Origin: Castanea sativa
Lineage: Eukaryota; Streptophyta; Magnoliopsida; Fagales; Fagaceae
Length of the DNA stretch: 64,000 bases
Reading direction: 5' to 3'
Assembly (NCBI RefSeq): GCF_040712315.1
Contig: NC_134015.1
Coordinates: forward strand, 23,127,614-23,191,613
Shown here: positions 12,675 through 22,550 of the stretch, in pieces
Position numbering within the stretch: the first letter of the stretch is position 1
Layout: each line of letters opens with the position of its first letter
The notes under the pieces: generated by a model
Database searches by the model: none
Seen by the model: only the letters and a program-made list of their open reading frames with translations
Told to the model about the DNA's origin: nothing
Program-made: the position numbers and the translations under genes

Positions 12675-13093
12675 AAAGATCTTTCGAATGGACGGACGAA
12701 TGCCAAAAGGCATTTGAGGAGTTAAAAGCATATCTTTCCGCCCCGCCGCTGCTTAGTCCGTCCACACCGGGGGAGGAATTGTTCCTATACCTTGCCGTCT
12801 CGACAGCGGCCGTAAGTGCAGCTCTCATCAGGGAGGAAGGGAAGATCCAGAAGCCCGTGTACTTTGTAAGCCGAGCGCTAAGGGGTGCAGAGGAGAGATA
12901 TCCACGGATGGAGAAACTTGCCTTCGCTCTTATAACCGCGGCACGAAAACTGAAGCCCTATTTTCAAGCACATCCCATAATAGTCCTAACGGACAAGCCC
13001 CTGCGAAGGGCAATGAATAATCCTGAAACTTCCGGACGGATGGCTTTATGGGCGATTGAGTTGAGTGAGTACGATATCCGATACCAGCCATGA
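12608..13093 (+). pseudogene. Gypsy-1 remnant: end of RT plus first RNase H
   Basis: After the protease the frame changes, and the readable protein resumes at the very end of reverse transcriptase (RATEKCLPFFKTLK, then ECQKAFEELKAYL). It goes on into RNase H (YFVSRALRGAE, EKLAFALITAARKLKPYF) and the connection domain. The whole RT core with its catalytic YxDD is missing, an internal deletion of more than 1 kb with its junction near 12605-12620. A TGA at 13091-13093 ends the frame. The same frame continues in the next ORF, so this looks like CGA-to-TGA. Confidence 0.85.
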
Positions 13094-13099
13094 ACAGCA

Positions 13100-14884
13100 A
13101 TGAAAGGGCAAATATTGGCAGACTTCATCGCAGAATTCACTACAACTGAGGAGCGGGGGGCAGAAGAGACGCCCACATGGAGAATTCACATAGACGGGTC
13201 CTCCAATAAGCATGCGGGAGGAGTCGGAGTCGTACTCCACACCCCGGAAGGAGATAAGATTGAATGCATGATCCGTCTAGAGTTCCCCACTACGAACAAC
13301 GAAGCAGAGTATGAGGCCCTGGTGGCAGGATTGGAACTTGCGATAGCAGCTGGGGCAGGGAAGGCAGTGGTCTACTCCGACTCTCAAGTCATAGCCAGCC
13401 AAGTTAATGGGAGCTATGATTGCAGGAATGAACGAATAAGAAGGTACCTCGGAGAAGTGAAGGAACTAGTGAGTAACCTCCAATTCATGATAGGTCAGGT
13501 CCCAAGAGAAGAGAATCAAGAGGCGGACCGACTCGCCAAGGCTGCTTTGGCCGAACCCATGATCGCTCCAGAACAGGTATTGTCCTTCATCCAATATTCA
13601 TCGCTACTAGATAACGTTCGTGTACAGGAATTAAGCACTAAGGACGATTGGACGGCTCCGATCGTGGCGTACCTCAAGGACGGGAAGCTGCCAGACAGCA
13701 GGGAAGACGCAAGAAAATTGAAGGTTAAGGCTGCCCGATTCGTACTGATTAAAGGCATCCTCTACAAAAGAGGATTCTCCCGACCACATCTAAGGTGCCT
13801 CGGCCATGATGAAGCCGACTACGTGATGAGGGAAGTTCACGAAGGAATTTGTGGAAACCACTCGGGATCAAGGTCTCTGGTGCACAAGCTACTCCGAGCG
13901 GGGTACTACAAGCCGACCATGCAGAAGGATGCCCATACGTACGTCAGAGCCTGCGACAAGTGTCAACGGTTTGGCAATCTCATTAGACAGCCAACGGAGG
14001 AACTCACACCCATGACGGCCCCATGGCCGTTTGCACAATGGGGGTTAGATATCATGGGCCCATTTCCAATAGCAGCAAGACAACTGAAGTTCTTGGTTGT
14101 TGGCATCGACTACTTCACCAAGTGGGTGGAAGCCGAAGCCCTTGCAACTATCACGGAGAAAAACATTCGCGGCTTTGTATGGAGAAGTATCATTTGCCGA
14201 TATGGGATCCCGAGAGTGCTCATTTCCGACAATGGGAAGCAATTCGACAACGTCGCATTCCGAGACTTCTGCTCTCAGCTGGGAATCAAGAATCACTACT
14301 CGTCGCCCGCGCACCCACAGGCCAACGGACAAGTTGAAGTCACGAACCGGTCCTTGCTAAGAATTATCAAGACCCGACTCGAGGGGGCAAAAGGCATATG
14401 GCCAGATGAACTACCAAGTGTGCTATGGGCATACAGAACAACGGCAAGGACACCAACAGGAGAGACACCGTTTCGATTGGCATTTGGCGCTGAGGCCCTC
14501 ATACCGGTAAAAGTGGGATTAACAAGCTACCGCGTGGAGAGCTATGACGAGAGCAAGAATACCGAAGCATTACGTCTAGAGCTTGACCTTCTAGACGAAG
14601 TCAGGGCAGCGACTGCCCAGAGAATGGCGCGGTATCAAGACATGATGGCAAAACGCTACAACTCCAAGGTCCGGCACCGAGACTTCAAGGTTGGAGATCT
14701 AGTGTTACGAAAAGTGCTTGGCTCTACGAAGGATGCATCCCTAGGAAAGCTGGGTCCTAACTGGGAAGGCCCATACAGAATCATCTCATGGCACAGGAAA
14801 GGAACGTACTACCTGGAGGCTTTAGACGGAAGGAGATTGGGCCACCCCTGGAATGCGGAGCACCTGAAGAAATACTACCAGTAA
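13100..14884 (+). CDS. Gypsy-1 second RNase H and integrase
   Basis: 594 residues, open, and in the same frame as the preceding RNase H remnant. Residues 25-150 form a second RNase H with D32, E70, D94 and D143, typical of the dual-RNase H Tat elements. The integrase zinc finger is H247, H254, C285, C288. The core has D317, D377 and E413, exactly D-35-E. The C-terminal SH3-like region ends in NAEHLKKYYQ. The original start would be far upstream in the polyprotein; ATG 13100 is only the first Met after the stop. The domain looks intact, but it would not be made in the normal polyprotein. Confidence 0.88.
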   Translation: MKGQILADFIAEFTTTEERGAEETPTWRIHIDGSSNKHAGGVGVVLHTPEGDKIECMIRLEFPTTNNEAEYEALVAGLELAIAAGAGKAVVYSDSQVIASQVNGSYDCRNERIRRYLGEVKELVSNLQFMIGQVPREENQEADRLAKAALAEPMIAPEQVLSFIQYSSLLDNVRVQELSTKDDWTAPIVAYLKDGKLPDSREDARKLKVKAARFVLIKGILYKRGFSRPHLRCLGHDEADYVMREVHEGICGNHSGSRSLVHKLLRAGYYKPTMQKDAHTYVRACDKCQRFGNLIRQPTEELTPMTAPWPFAQWGLDIMGPFPIAARQLKFLVVGIDYFTKWVEAEALATITEKNIRGFVWRSIICRYGIPRVLISDNGKQFDNVAFRDFCSQLGIKNHYSSPAHPQANGQVEVTNRSLLRIIKTRLEGAKGIWPDELPSVLWAYRTTARTPTGETPFRLAFGAEALIPVKVGLTSYRVESYDESKNTEALRLELDLLDEVRAATAQRMARYQDMMAKRYNSKVRHRDFKVGDLVLRKVLGSTKDASLGKLGPNWEGPYRIISWHRKGTYYLEALDGRRLGHPWNAEHLKKYYQ

Positions 14885-15059
14885 TGCAGCAGGCATCAGA
14901 CGGAAACCTATTACCTTATTTTTAGTTCATTTCTACTTTAAACTCAAGTTTCCTTTTTTATTGACAATATGTTTTCTTTTCCATTGACAATTTGGTCTAT
15001 TGAAACTTATGAGAATGGAGTTTTTGTTTAAGAAAATGAGAAACGTATGCGTGTGAAAA

Positions 15060-15510
15060 ATCCTACGAGTCCACAAAGTGGACGGATCATCCAAAGGATG
15101 AGAAACCCACAAGTCCATAAAGTGAACGGATCACCCAAAGGATGAAAAACCTACAAGTCCATAAAGTGGACAGATCATCCAAATGATGAAAAACCTACAA
15201 GTCCATAAAGAGGACGGATCACCCAAAGGATGAAAAACCTACAAGTCCATAAAGTGGACGGATCATCCAAAGGATAAAAACCTACAAGTCCAGAAAGTGG
15301 ACGGATCATCCAAAGGATGAAAAACCTACAAGTCCATAAAGTGGACGGATCATCCAAAGGATGAAAAACCTACAAGTCCATAAAGTGGACGGATCATCCA
15401 AAGGATGAAAAACCTACGTGTCCACAAAGTGGACGGATCATCCAAAGGATGAAAAACCTTCAAGTCCATAACCTACGGGTCCACAGAGTGGACGGATAAT
15501 TGAAAAACAT
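15060..15510 (+). repeat. 44-bp tandem array in Gypsy-1
   Basis: About ten units with starts spaced 43-44 bp (15107, 15151, 15195, 15239, ...). The core is acaagtccataaagtggac then ggatcatccaaaggatga. Each unit holds small palindromes (gtccataaagtggac, ggatcatcc). It lies between integrase and the antisense gene. Confidence 0.92.
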
Positions 15511-15698
15511 TCTATGGATGGATACACTAAAGGGTTAAATAAATAAGCAAAGGCGAAATTCAAAGTGAACGGATAGTCCAAGGAATACTAAAGATGTCGT
15601 GCAAAGTATAAAACGATGGGCCAAAATACAGTGCAGGTCAATAACAAAAAGTCGAACAAATACAGAAGTAAAACTGTTCCCTATCACTACACATTTCA

Positions 15699-17874
15699 TT
15701 AATCTATGACGGGTTCCTCAGGGCCTTCAGGTAGCGGCTGGAAAGAGTCAGTGACGGTCGCCTCCTCTGTAGCTTTAGCGACCCCGTCATCACCTGGAAC
15801 CTCACCGAAGAGTTCCTCTATCCCTTCAGAGTCGACGGGGTGAGCAGGGGTTCGGGCTTCAGCATCAATGGTTATGTGAGCCAAGTCCAAGTCAGGGAAT
15901 GACGCCTTAACCTGACGGATGCAGTCATCGAACCCGTCGCTAAAGGAGGAACCCAACTTCGTCAGAAGGGCGTCGGAATCTCGGTACTCTCTGACGGCAT
16001 CAATTTTCGCTTGAACAATATTATCGTCATGGGATTTCACCGTCTTCCGGAGCAGCTCCACCTCCTTCTCTAAGTTTTCGCAAGCCTGCTCGGAGAGCGC
16101 CAGCTTCTTCTCATGACGGACCCTTCACAATTTCAGTTCGTCCAACTCTTCCGCCGTCGCCTTTGCCTTAGCACGTACCCTTTCAAGGGCCCTTTCCTGG
16201 GTTAGGCAACGGTCTGACAGGCCCTTGGCCATTAATACCCCCTGCAACAGTTCGGATAAAAATAGATTAAGGACGGATAAGAACAAAACAAAGTAAAATG
16301 ACGAATGGGCCTGTGACGGAACTAACCTGGGCTAAGCTGTATAGACATGTCTCCCCCATGGTCTCGGTGGCATGGTTCCCCAGGTCTTCATAATCTTCAT
16401 CGGTTATGATAGAACCAATACGACGGAGAGCGTATTGGGGGTCTTCACGAAGCAGGACTGGGGGTTTCTTCTGCACGGGGTCTGGGTCGGTCATCAAACC
16501 CTTACCCTTGCCAATTCCTAGCTTGGGCGCTGATTTTGCCATGCCGGACCCCTGACCGGCAGGTAGACCCGTCACAAGTTTTTGCTTCTTGGAGTGACGG
16601 TCCCACTTCTCGGAAGATGGCCTTTTAGGAGCCGTCTGCGACGGATCCACCTTTGGAGCATCGCCCCCCTGCTTCTTTTTTGCTGCTTGTTGTTTAATAA
16701 TAGCCTGTCTCCTGGCGTCATCCATTTCTGCAAAAGAAGACGGTCATCAAAGGAAAAACATAAAGCCAGATTATTGACGGAAAGATTCCAAAACTTACGT
16801 TTGCGAACACCTGTGTCGTATCTTCTGGCGATGGGTGTAGGTTCAGGACCGTCACAATACCAATGTAACGTGTCCAATGTGACGAGCTTCGACCAGGTCC
16901 GCTCAGACAACTTTGTCTTTTGGAAGATTCTCTCCAGAAAACCAAACTGTTCGGTTGAGATAGGTGGACGGTCCCTCGTTGTAGTAAAAAAAAAAAAAAA
17001 AAAGGTTAAGAGAAAATCCATGAAAATGAAAATTAGTGACGATTAATGAGTAGACGGACTCGTACCAGACGGGGGCATTATACCCCACGTTTTATCAACC
17101 GGCATGTAGTCGTCGTCGCCTGGACGACACATCCAGTTATCTCCACGAAGGAAGAAATAACGACCCTTCCAGTTACGATTAGAATCTGGGGTCTCGGATA
17201 CAAGCCTAAGTACCGAACTCCTCGGCACAAAGCTGTACATTCCCCTTGACTTGGTAATTTCCGACGGACGGTAACAATGAAAAAATTCTTCCACTGTTAA
17301 CCGTCTAGCTCCGTCAGACATAACGCCGTACAATACCTCGACGCTTAGGAAAACCCTCCAAGCGTTCGGAGATATCTAGGTGACGGCCAGACCCAGGTAC
17401 TGGAAAACCCTGCAATGCACTTAGGGGAAATCAAAGACCCGCCTTTAGCATCTGCTCGTAGACACCGACGTCTTCAAGATCGTAGTAATAGCATTTTTCT
17501 GATTTGAATGGTAGACGGATGGATATGGTGTCGGGTATTTGGTATTTTTGCCTCAGCGTGTTGAAGTGCGCTGGTTTGATGGTTGACACAAAGTCATTCA
17601 TCGTCCACAAAGGGAGCAGGACGAACTCCCTGAAGCCGTCAGGACCAATGACGGATTGGACCGTGGGGTCGACACCGTCCAGGCTGTCAGTCGAGTCATA
17701 CTCTGACCCGTCCATATCTTGCCCTTCATCTTCCCCATGGGAAGGAGAGCTAGACGACGGTTCCCTCTCCCCGCTGGAGGTGTCTTGGTCTGCTTGCCGA
17801 CTCCGACGGAACACCCCTTCATAACCCGCTCCTTCGCGGGCACAAGATTGACTACTTGATGCCTCACTAGACAT
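15699..17874 (-). pseudogene. Antisense accessory gene of Gypsy-1, four exons
   Basis: Four exons on the minus strand, 17874-17066, 16974-16799, 16727-16327 and 16241-15699, joined by short GT-AG introns (91, 71 and 85 bp). The N-terminus is acidic and Ser-rich. The middle resembles the plant 'transposase (putative), gypsy type' proteins (RLTVEEFFHCYRPSEI, then NWKGRYFFL). Next comes a Lys-rich linker. The C-terminus is a coiled coil (AKAKATAEELDELKL, EKEVELLRKTVK). Function is unknown. It is broken by an early TGA after KAGL, a frameshift plus TAG near 17390, and a TGA near 16127. Two of these stops look like C-to-T changes. Transcription would be antisense to gag-pol. Confidence 0.75.
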
Positions 17875-18153
17875 CTGACACCTACATATGACGGGTAAAG
17901 GAAGCCTAAGGCTCTAGATTTATACCGACGACGGGACCAACAAGGGAAATAAAGAATGAAACGTTGTATAAGGATAGCTTACAAGCAGACGGTGAGAGAA
18001 ACTTACAAGTAGACGGCGAGACGCGCACGACGGAGAAAGTTATCACCACGTTGTTTTTCGGCTTCCAAAGGAGACGGTTGCTCTTTGAAAAGGGATGACG
18101 GTTGCGCTCTGATCAGAAAATTCTCTAAAAAGTATAAAAATGAATACGGTGGA

Positions 18154-18168
18154 TGATATATATATAGG
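18154..18168 (-). promoter_or_regulatory. Candidate promoter of the antisense gene
   Basis: On the minus strand ctatatatatatc forms a strong TATA-like box about 285 bp upstream of the accessory ATG at 17874. It is inside the element, not in the LTR. A separate promoter would let the gene be expressed opposite to the LTR transcript. This is inference from position and sequence only. Confidence 0.45.
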
Positions 18169-18327
18169 GGGAACGGCGCGGTAAACGAAGCGACGCCTCG
18201 ATTCGAGCAAACGACCATTGAAATCTCCCCACGTGTCCCTGAGCATTTATGACAGCTTCCAGCCTGTCCGTCAGAAACTATAACTGTCATTTTGTGAAAC
18301 CGCTTCGTAGAGATGACGGTATCACGG

Positions 18328-18341
18328 AATGAGGGGGCATC
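18328..18341 (+). other. Polypurine tract of Gypsy-1
   Basis: aatgagggggcatc directly precedes the 3' LTR, the expected place for plus-strand priming. Confidence 0.65.
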
Positions 18342-18861
18342 TGATGAGGGTAAAACTAACATGATGGTCTTGCTGGTATGATTAAATTAAGGCGACGGGC
18401 AATATGCCTTAAAGGGGAAGGATCTGTGGTAGACGGACGGAAAGAATTTATGCATCGCTCTCCAAGCTACCTCAAACCACGCTATGAGATTAGGGCTGAC
18501 ATGGCCTTGAGTGTGATTCACGCAAACGTAAATACGAAGAATTCTTGCGCTACACATTAGCCTTAATCAAATTTTATAAGGAAAGAGTTTTGATCGTGAA
18601 AGGAAAAAGCTTGGTAATCAAGGAAAAAAGGCCGACTCTACACCCCTATAAATACATCCAAAACCCCCTTGACTAAAGGTACGCATATCTTACTCAACTC
18701 TATCACTTTAGGGTTGAAAAAAAATTCTAACTTGACCTTCGGAGGGTTTTCGGTCGGCACCACACCGGTGTTCTCTTTGAGGTCTATTTGTTTTCTGTTT
18801 GCAGGTTTCATCAATTGTGGAGGGTGCTTGCAACTTACTGGTGATATTTTCAACCTCATCA
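18342..18861 (+). repeat. 3' LTR of Gypsy-1
   Basis: 520 bp, TGATGAGG...CCTCATCA. It retains the 36-bp block lost from the 5' LTR. TSD GCGAG follows at 18862-18866. Confidence 0.92.
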
Positions 18862-19139
18862 GCGAGGAAGAAGAAGAACACTGGAGAAGACGTGAAACTC
18901 GAGTCTTTAGAACTTGAGTCTTAAAAGTGAAACTCAAGTCTTAAAAAATAGAGTTTCACGTGGATTTTTCTTCCACATCAGCTCTCATCACTTACAAATC
19001 GAGACTTAAAAACTCGAGTTTTATCTTGGAACTCAAGTTTTAGATACTCGAGATGCTAGTTTACAACATTGTTTTGAAATGTGACAACTAACTAAATTTT
19101 TTAATATTTAATGTTATTTGGAAAAAAAATTCGTATATC

Positions 19140-19600
19140 TTGTACTAAAAGTGTGAAGTGTCAGAGTGTCACCTTACATAACTCAATTGGCTCTTGTTAT
19201 GATTTTTTTGGTTAATTTCATCTAGAGATAAAAGAGAGTGTTTGAAGTATTTGATTATAGGGAATTTTCTCACATAGGGGATTTATACTTAAAAAATATT
19301 TTTACATACATAAAATTTTTTAAATTTTTTTAATTCTCATAAGTGAAAAAATTATTTTATATATCTAGATTAAATCAGGAAAAAAACTCACTATAATGCA
19401 CATGAATTGATATATTTATTTATTTTAATCTTTTCTCCTAAGCTGTTTGTGAATCAATTTGTTCAAATGGAAGATTTGAAGCCATAAGAGCGAATTCTTG
19501 ATCTTTATTATACTTATTCATTACATTAACACACTTATTATGCAACTGAAATTATGGTGTTCATAAATTAGAGACTACTGAATTTTTGTGCCTTAAAGAA
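19140..19600 (+). repeat. Second copy of the dioxygenase 3' flank
   Basis: Similar along its length to 6385-6790, including agagtgtttgaagtatttga, aactcactataatg and gactactgaatttttgtgcc. It probably belongs with the truncated exon 3 copy at 6922, now pushed apart by the nested elements. No ORF is supported from 19063 to 20084. Confidence 0.6.
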
Positions 19601-20084
19601 AAAATAAAAGAAATAAAACAAATGTTGATTAATGGATTAAGAAGATAGGAAAAAAAAAAAAAACTACCATACGCATGCCTACTCTTTATTTATTTATTTA
19701 TTATTATTAAGGGGTAAATACGCATGCCTACTAAAGCATTGTGAATGTGAACAAAATATAAGCCAAAAAAATATTGATTGTTTGACTTCTTTTGGTGTCA
19801 TGACATCGGAATTGACTTCATAATTTTGGATGGTAGGATTCCATGAACCTAGAGTGGAATGTTTGTCTACTTCACATTTTCGTGAAACCAATAATATAAC
19901 AGATGTACTAGCAAAGAGAAATAAACAGTAAACCGATAAAATAATACAACTAATGTCCAAATTTTGTTTATACCAACTATACCTGGGACATTTTGCGATT
20001 TAGCACTCCTTGAGAATGGTCTATAAACCTTGTTGTAAATGGAAAAAATTAATGGATGTTTTAAAAATATTTTTTAATGATAGA

Positions 20085-20641
20085 GGTGTGCAACTAATCC
20101 ACTAACCCACTAAAACTGACCTGACTCAACCAAACCTGTCAAGTTAGTTGATTTTTAGAGCTTGGTGGGTTGGGTTGAGTTACAAATTTTTTTTTGAAAG
20201 TGGGCCGGGTTGGGTTGGGTTCGGATCATAAAATTTTAAACCTATCAAACTAGACCCGACCCACTTATATATTTAATATATATTTAAAATATGTTATATA
20301 ATTAATAATTTTTTTTAAATAACCAACTCTTTCTCCTATTTTATATAAAAACCAATATTAATGTATATTACTTCATATATTAATGTATAACTGAGTTGAA
20401 ATATTAGATCGTATATTTTGTTTATCAACTCAGGTAATAGGTGTAGTATATTTTTTTATACTCAATTTAATAATAATAGTAATAAATAAAAAAAATTGTC
20501 AAACCCATAAGTTCAACCCGATTCATATGGATTGGTTTGGACTTATATGATAGGTTAGTTTGTGTTGAATTTTTTTTACCCACCATAATAAATTGGGTTA
20601 AAAAATCTTATTAATTTGACCTAATTCGATTTATGCACACC
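20085..20641. mobile_element. Non-autonomous TIR element (MITE-like)
   Basis: The 557-bp segment begins GGTGTGCA and ends TGCACACC, perfect 8-bp inverted ends. Inside are the gggttgggttgag and gacccgacccac phrases common in plant hAT-like non-autonomous elements. No clear target duplication is seen and there is no ORF. Confidence 0.5.
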
Positions 20642-21043
20642 AGCTTAGAAAAATGTTTAATATAAAAAAAAAAAATCAATTAAACTCCTCTTCGGCTCTT
20701 CCCACCAACAAAAATAAATAAAAATTAAAAAAGGTATAAATTAATTTACCCATCACATGTCACACCTGGTGAATTAAAAAAACTTTCAAAAGTAAAAGAT
20801 TCCGAGGACAAAAATTTCTTGAAACAATACAAATGGGACTACAAAGTTCAACAACTAGCCGACACTCGATTTTGCCTTCAATTATTAATAATTTCGTGGC
20901 TCATGCCTCTCCCAAACTCCCAATATCATTCCTTTGTTTAATATATGTCATTACCTACGTCAGCTCCTCAAGTGTCTTCAACCACACACAAAATATCAAC
21001 GGCATTTACAGTCCTCAGTTCACTTTACCCTCTCTAGTCTCTG

Positions 21044-22438
21044 ATGGAGCAGTCAACACGGTCCAACTCCCCTAACCTTGTCCTTGTCTTCTTCTTCTTC
21101 CTCTCCTTCTGTAACATCCCAACTTTATTATCATTACCCTCTTCTTCTTCTTCAACCTCTGCTTTTCCCAATGAAGCTCTCCCCACTAAATCAGGCTATC
21201 TCCCTGTCAATCCCACCACTGGTTCCGCCATTTTCTACACTTTCTATGAAGCCCAGGAACCCATTTCGACTCTCTCCCAAACCCCACTTCTCATTTGGCT
21301 CCAAGGTGGCCCTGGCTGCTCCTCCATGACTGGTAACTTTTTTGAACTTGGACCCTGGCGTGTCAATTTTCATAAGGCCAAGTCTGACCCCCTTGTTCTT
21401 GAACCCAATTCTGGTTCTTGGAACCGCTTATTCGGCCTTCTTTTCCTCGATAATCCGATTGGAACTGGGTTTAGTATTGCTTCTACACCCCAAGAAATCC
21501 CAAGAGATCAATATATTGTTGCCACGCATCTTTTTGCTGCAATCACTTCGTTTATTGAACTAGACCCATCGTTTAAGTTTCGTCCAATATATATTACGGG
21601 TGAGAGCTATGCAGGTAAGTATGTTCCAGCGATTGGATACTATATTTTGAAGAAAAATGCAGGCTTGGCCGTGTCTGAGCAGGTGAACTTAGCAGGTGTT
21701 GCTATTGGAAATGGTTTGACTGACCCGATCACTCAGGTGGCAACTCATGCTGTGAATGCTTACTTTTCGGGTTTGATCAATGAAAGACAAAAGAGTGAAT
21801 TGGAGAAAGCTCAATGGGAGGCAGTTGGGCTGACCAAATCGAAGAATTGGAGAGAGGCCACAAATGCTAGAAATAAGGTCTTGCATTTGTTGCAAAACAT
21901 GACAGGGTTGGCCACATTGTATGATTTTACAAGGAAAGTTCCTTACAATTCTGACTTAGTTACTGATTTTTTGCAAAACAATGAGGTGAAAAAGGCCTTA
22001 GGAGCGAATGAATCGATTGTGTTTGAGGAATGTAGTGATGCAGTGGGGGATGCATTGCATGATGATGTGATGAAGAGTGTGAAATATATGGTGGAGTTTT
22101 TGGTGAAGAAGAGCAAGGTTTTGTTGTATCAAGGGCATTTTGATTTGAGAGATGGTGTGGTTTCAACTGAGACTTGGGTGAAGACAATGGATTGGGAGGG
22201 AGTTGGGAATTTTTCAGTGGCAGGGAGGAAGGTTTGGAAGATAAATAAAGCGCTTGCTGGGTTTGTGCAGAAATGGGGGAGTTTGAGTCAAGTTGTGGTT
22301 TTGGGGGCTGGGCATCTTGTGCCTACTGACCAGTCATCAAGTTCACAGGCAATGATAGAAGACTGGGTTTTGGAGAGGGGCTTATTTGGCCATCCACAAG
22401 AGGAGGATTTGTCATCAAATTTCCAGGGTGCGTTGTAA
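21044..22438 (+). CDS. SCPL50-like: Serine carboxypeptidase-like protein, SCPL50/51 type (copy A)
   Basis: 464 residues in one exon. A hydrophobic N-terminus (about residues 11-30) is a signal peptide, so the protein enters the secretory pathway, probably for vacuole or wall. It is a peptidase S10 alpha/beta hydrolase with the oxyanion motif WLQGGPGCSS (85-94), catalytic Ser188 in GESYAGKY, Asp367 in YQGHFDLRDG and His424 in GAGHLVP. Sequons lie at N285, N322 and N389. All catalytic parts are present, so it should be an active carboxypeptidase. Acyltransferase activity, found in another SCPL clade, is less likely. Copy B at 59515 shares about nine of ten residues by eye, as well as flanking DNA. 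The start is chosen because both copies align from this Met. Confidence 0.93.
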   Translation: MEQSTRSNSPNLVLVFFFFLSFCNIPTLLSLPSSSSSTSAFPNEALPTKSGYLPVNPTTGSAIFYTFYEAQEPISTLSQTPLLIWLQGGPGCSSMTGNFFELGPWRVNFHKAKSDPLVLEPNSGSWNRLFGLLFLDNPIGTGFSIASTPQEIPRDQYIVATHLFAAITSFIELDPSFKFRPIYITGESYAGKYVPAIGYYILKKNAGLAVSEQVNLAGVAIGNGLTDPITQVATHAVNAYFSGLINERQKSELEKAQWEAVGLTKSKNWREATNARNKVLHLLQNMTGLATLYDFTRKVPYNSDLVTDFLQNNEVKKALGANESIVFEECSDAVGDALHDDVMKSVKYMVEFLVKKSKVLLYQGHFDLRDGVVSTETWVKTMDWEGVGNFSVAGRKVWKINKALAGFVQKWGSLSQVVVLGAGHLVPTDQSSSSQAMIEDWVLERGLFGHPQEEDLSSNFQGAL

Positions 22439-22544
22439 AATTTGTTCCTCTTATTCTCTTGTTGTTGTACTTGTATCAATTAGTGACTCAAATCATGGGC
22501 AAGCTTAAAATGGGATGTTAAGAACATTGCAATTTGCATCATTG

Positions 22545-22550
22545 AATAAA
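22545..22550 (+). terminator. Candidate poly(A) signal, SCPL copy A
   Basis: AATAAA about 107 bp after the stop, inside a 3' stretch conserved with copy B (61013-61018). Confidence 0.4.

Larger units (their letters stand above)
9908..18861 (+). mobile_element. Ty3/Gypsy LTR retrotransposon, Tat-like (Gypsy-1)
   Basis: A full-length 8954-bp element is flanked by the 5-bp duplication GCGAG (9903-9907, 18862-18866). The LTRs begin TGATGAGG and end CCTCATCA, a perfect 8-bp inverted repeat. Order: 5' LTR, PBS, gag-pro, truncated RT/RNase H, a second RNase H, integrase, a 44-bp tandem array, an antisense accessory gene, PPT, 3' LTR. Dual RNase H and an extra ORF after integrase indicate the Tat lineage. 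Most of RT is deleted and several stops are present, so it cannot move by itself. By eye the LTRs differ at about eight bases plus indels, so the insertion is fairly young. Confidence 0.93.
9383..19062. mobile_element. TIR element carrying a nested Gypsy element
   Basis: The left end AAACTAGCATCTCGAGT (9383-9399; also at 9013 in the duplicated copy) is the exact reverse complement of the right end at 19046-19062, a 17-bp terminal inverted repeat. Without the nested Gypsy insertion the element is about 720 bp. Its ends are filled with ctcgag/aactcgag palindromes. No transposase is visible, so it would be non-autonomous. No target duplication was found, and superfamily is undecided. Confidence 0.5.

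Noticed and set aside
14023..14502. Alternative-frame ORFs over the integrase
   Set aside because: Shadows of the integrase frame, which carries all catalytic residues.
20833..21075. 80-residue ORF overlapping the SCPL A start
   Set aside because: It is in another frame, lies in the upstream region, and has no counterpart of the same frame before copy B.
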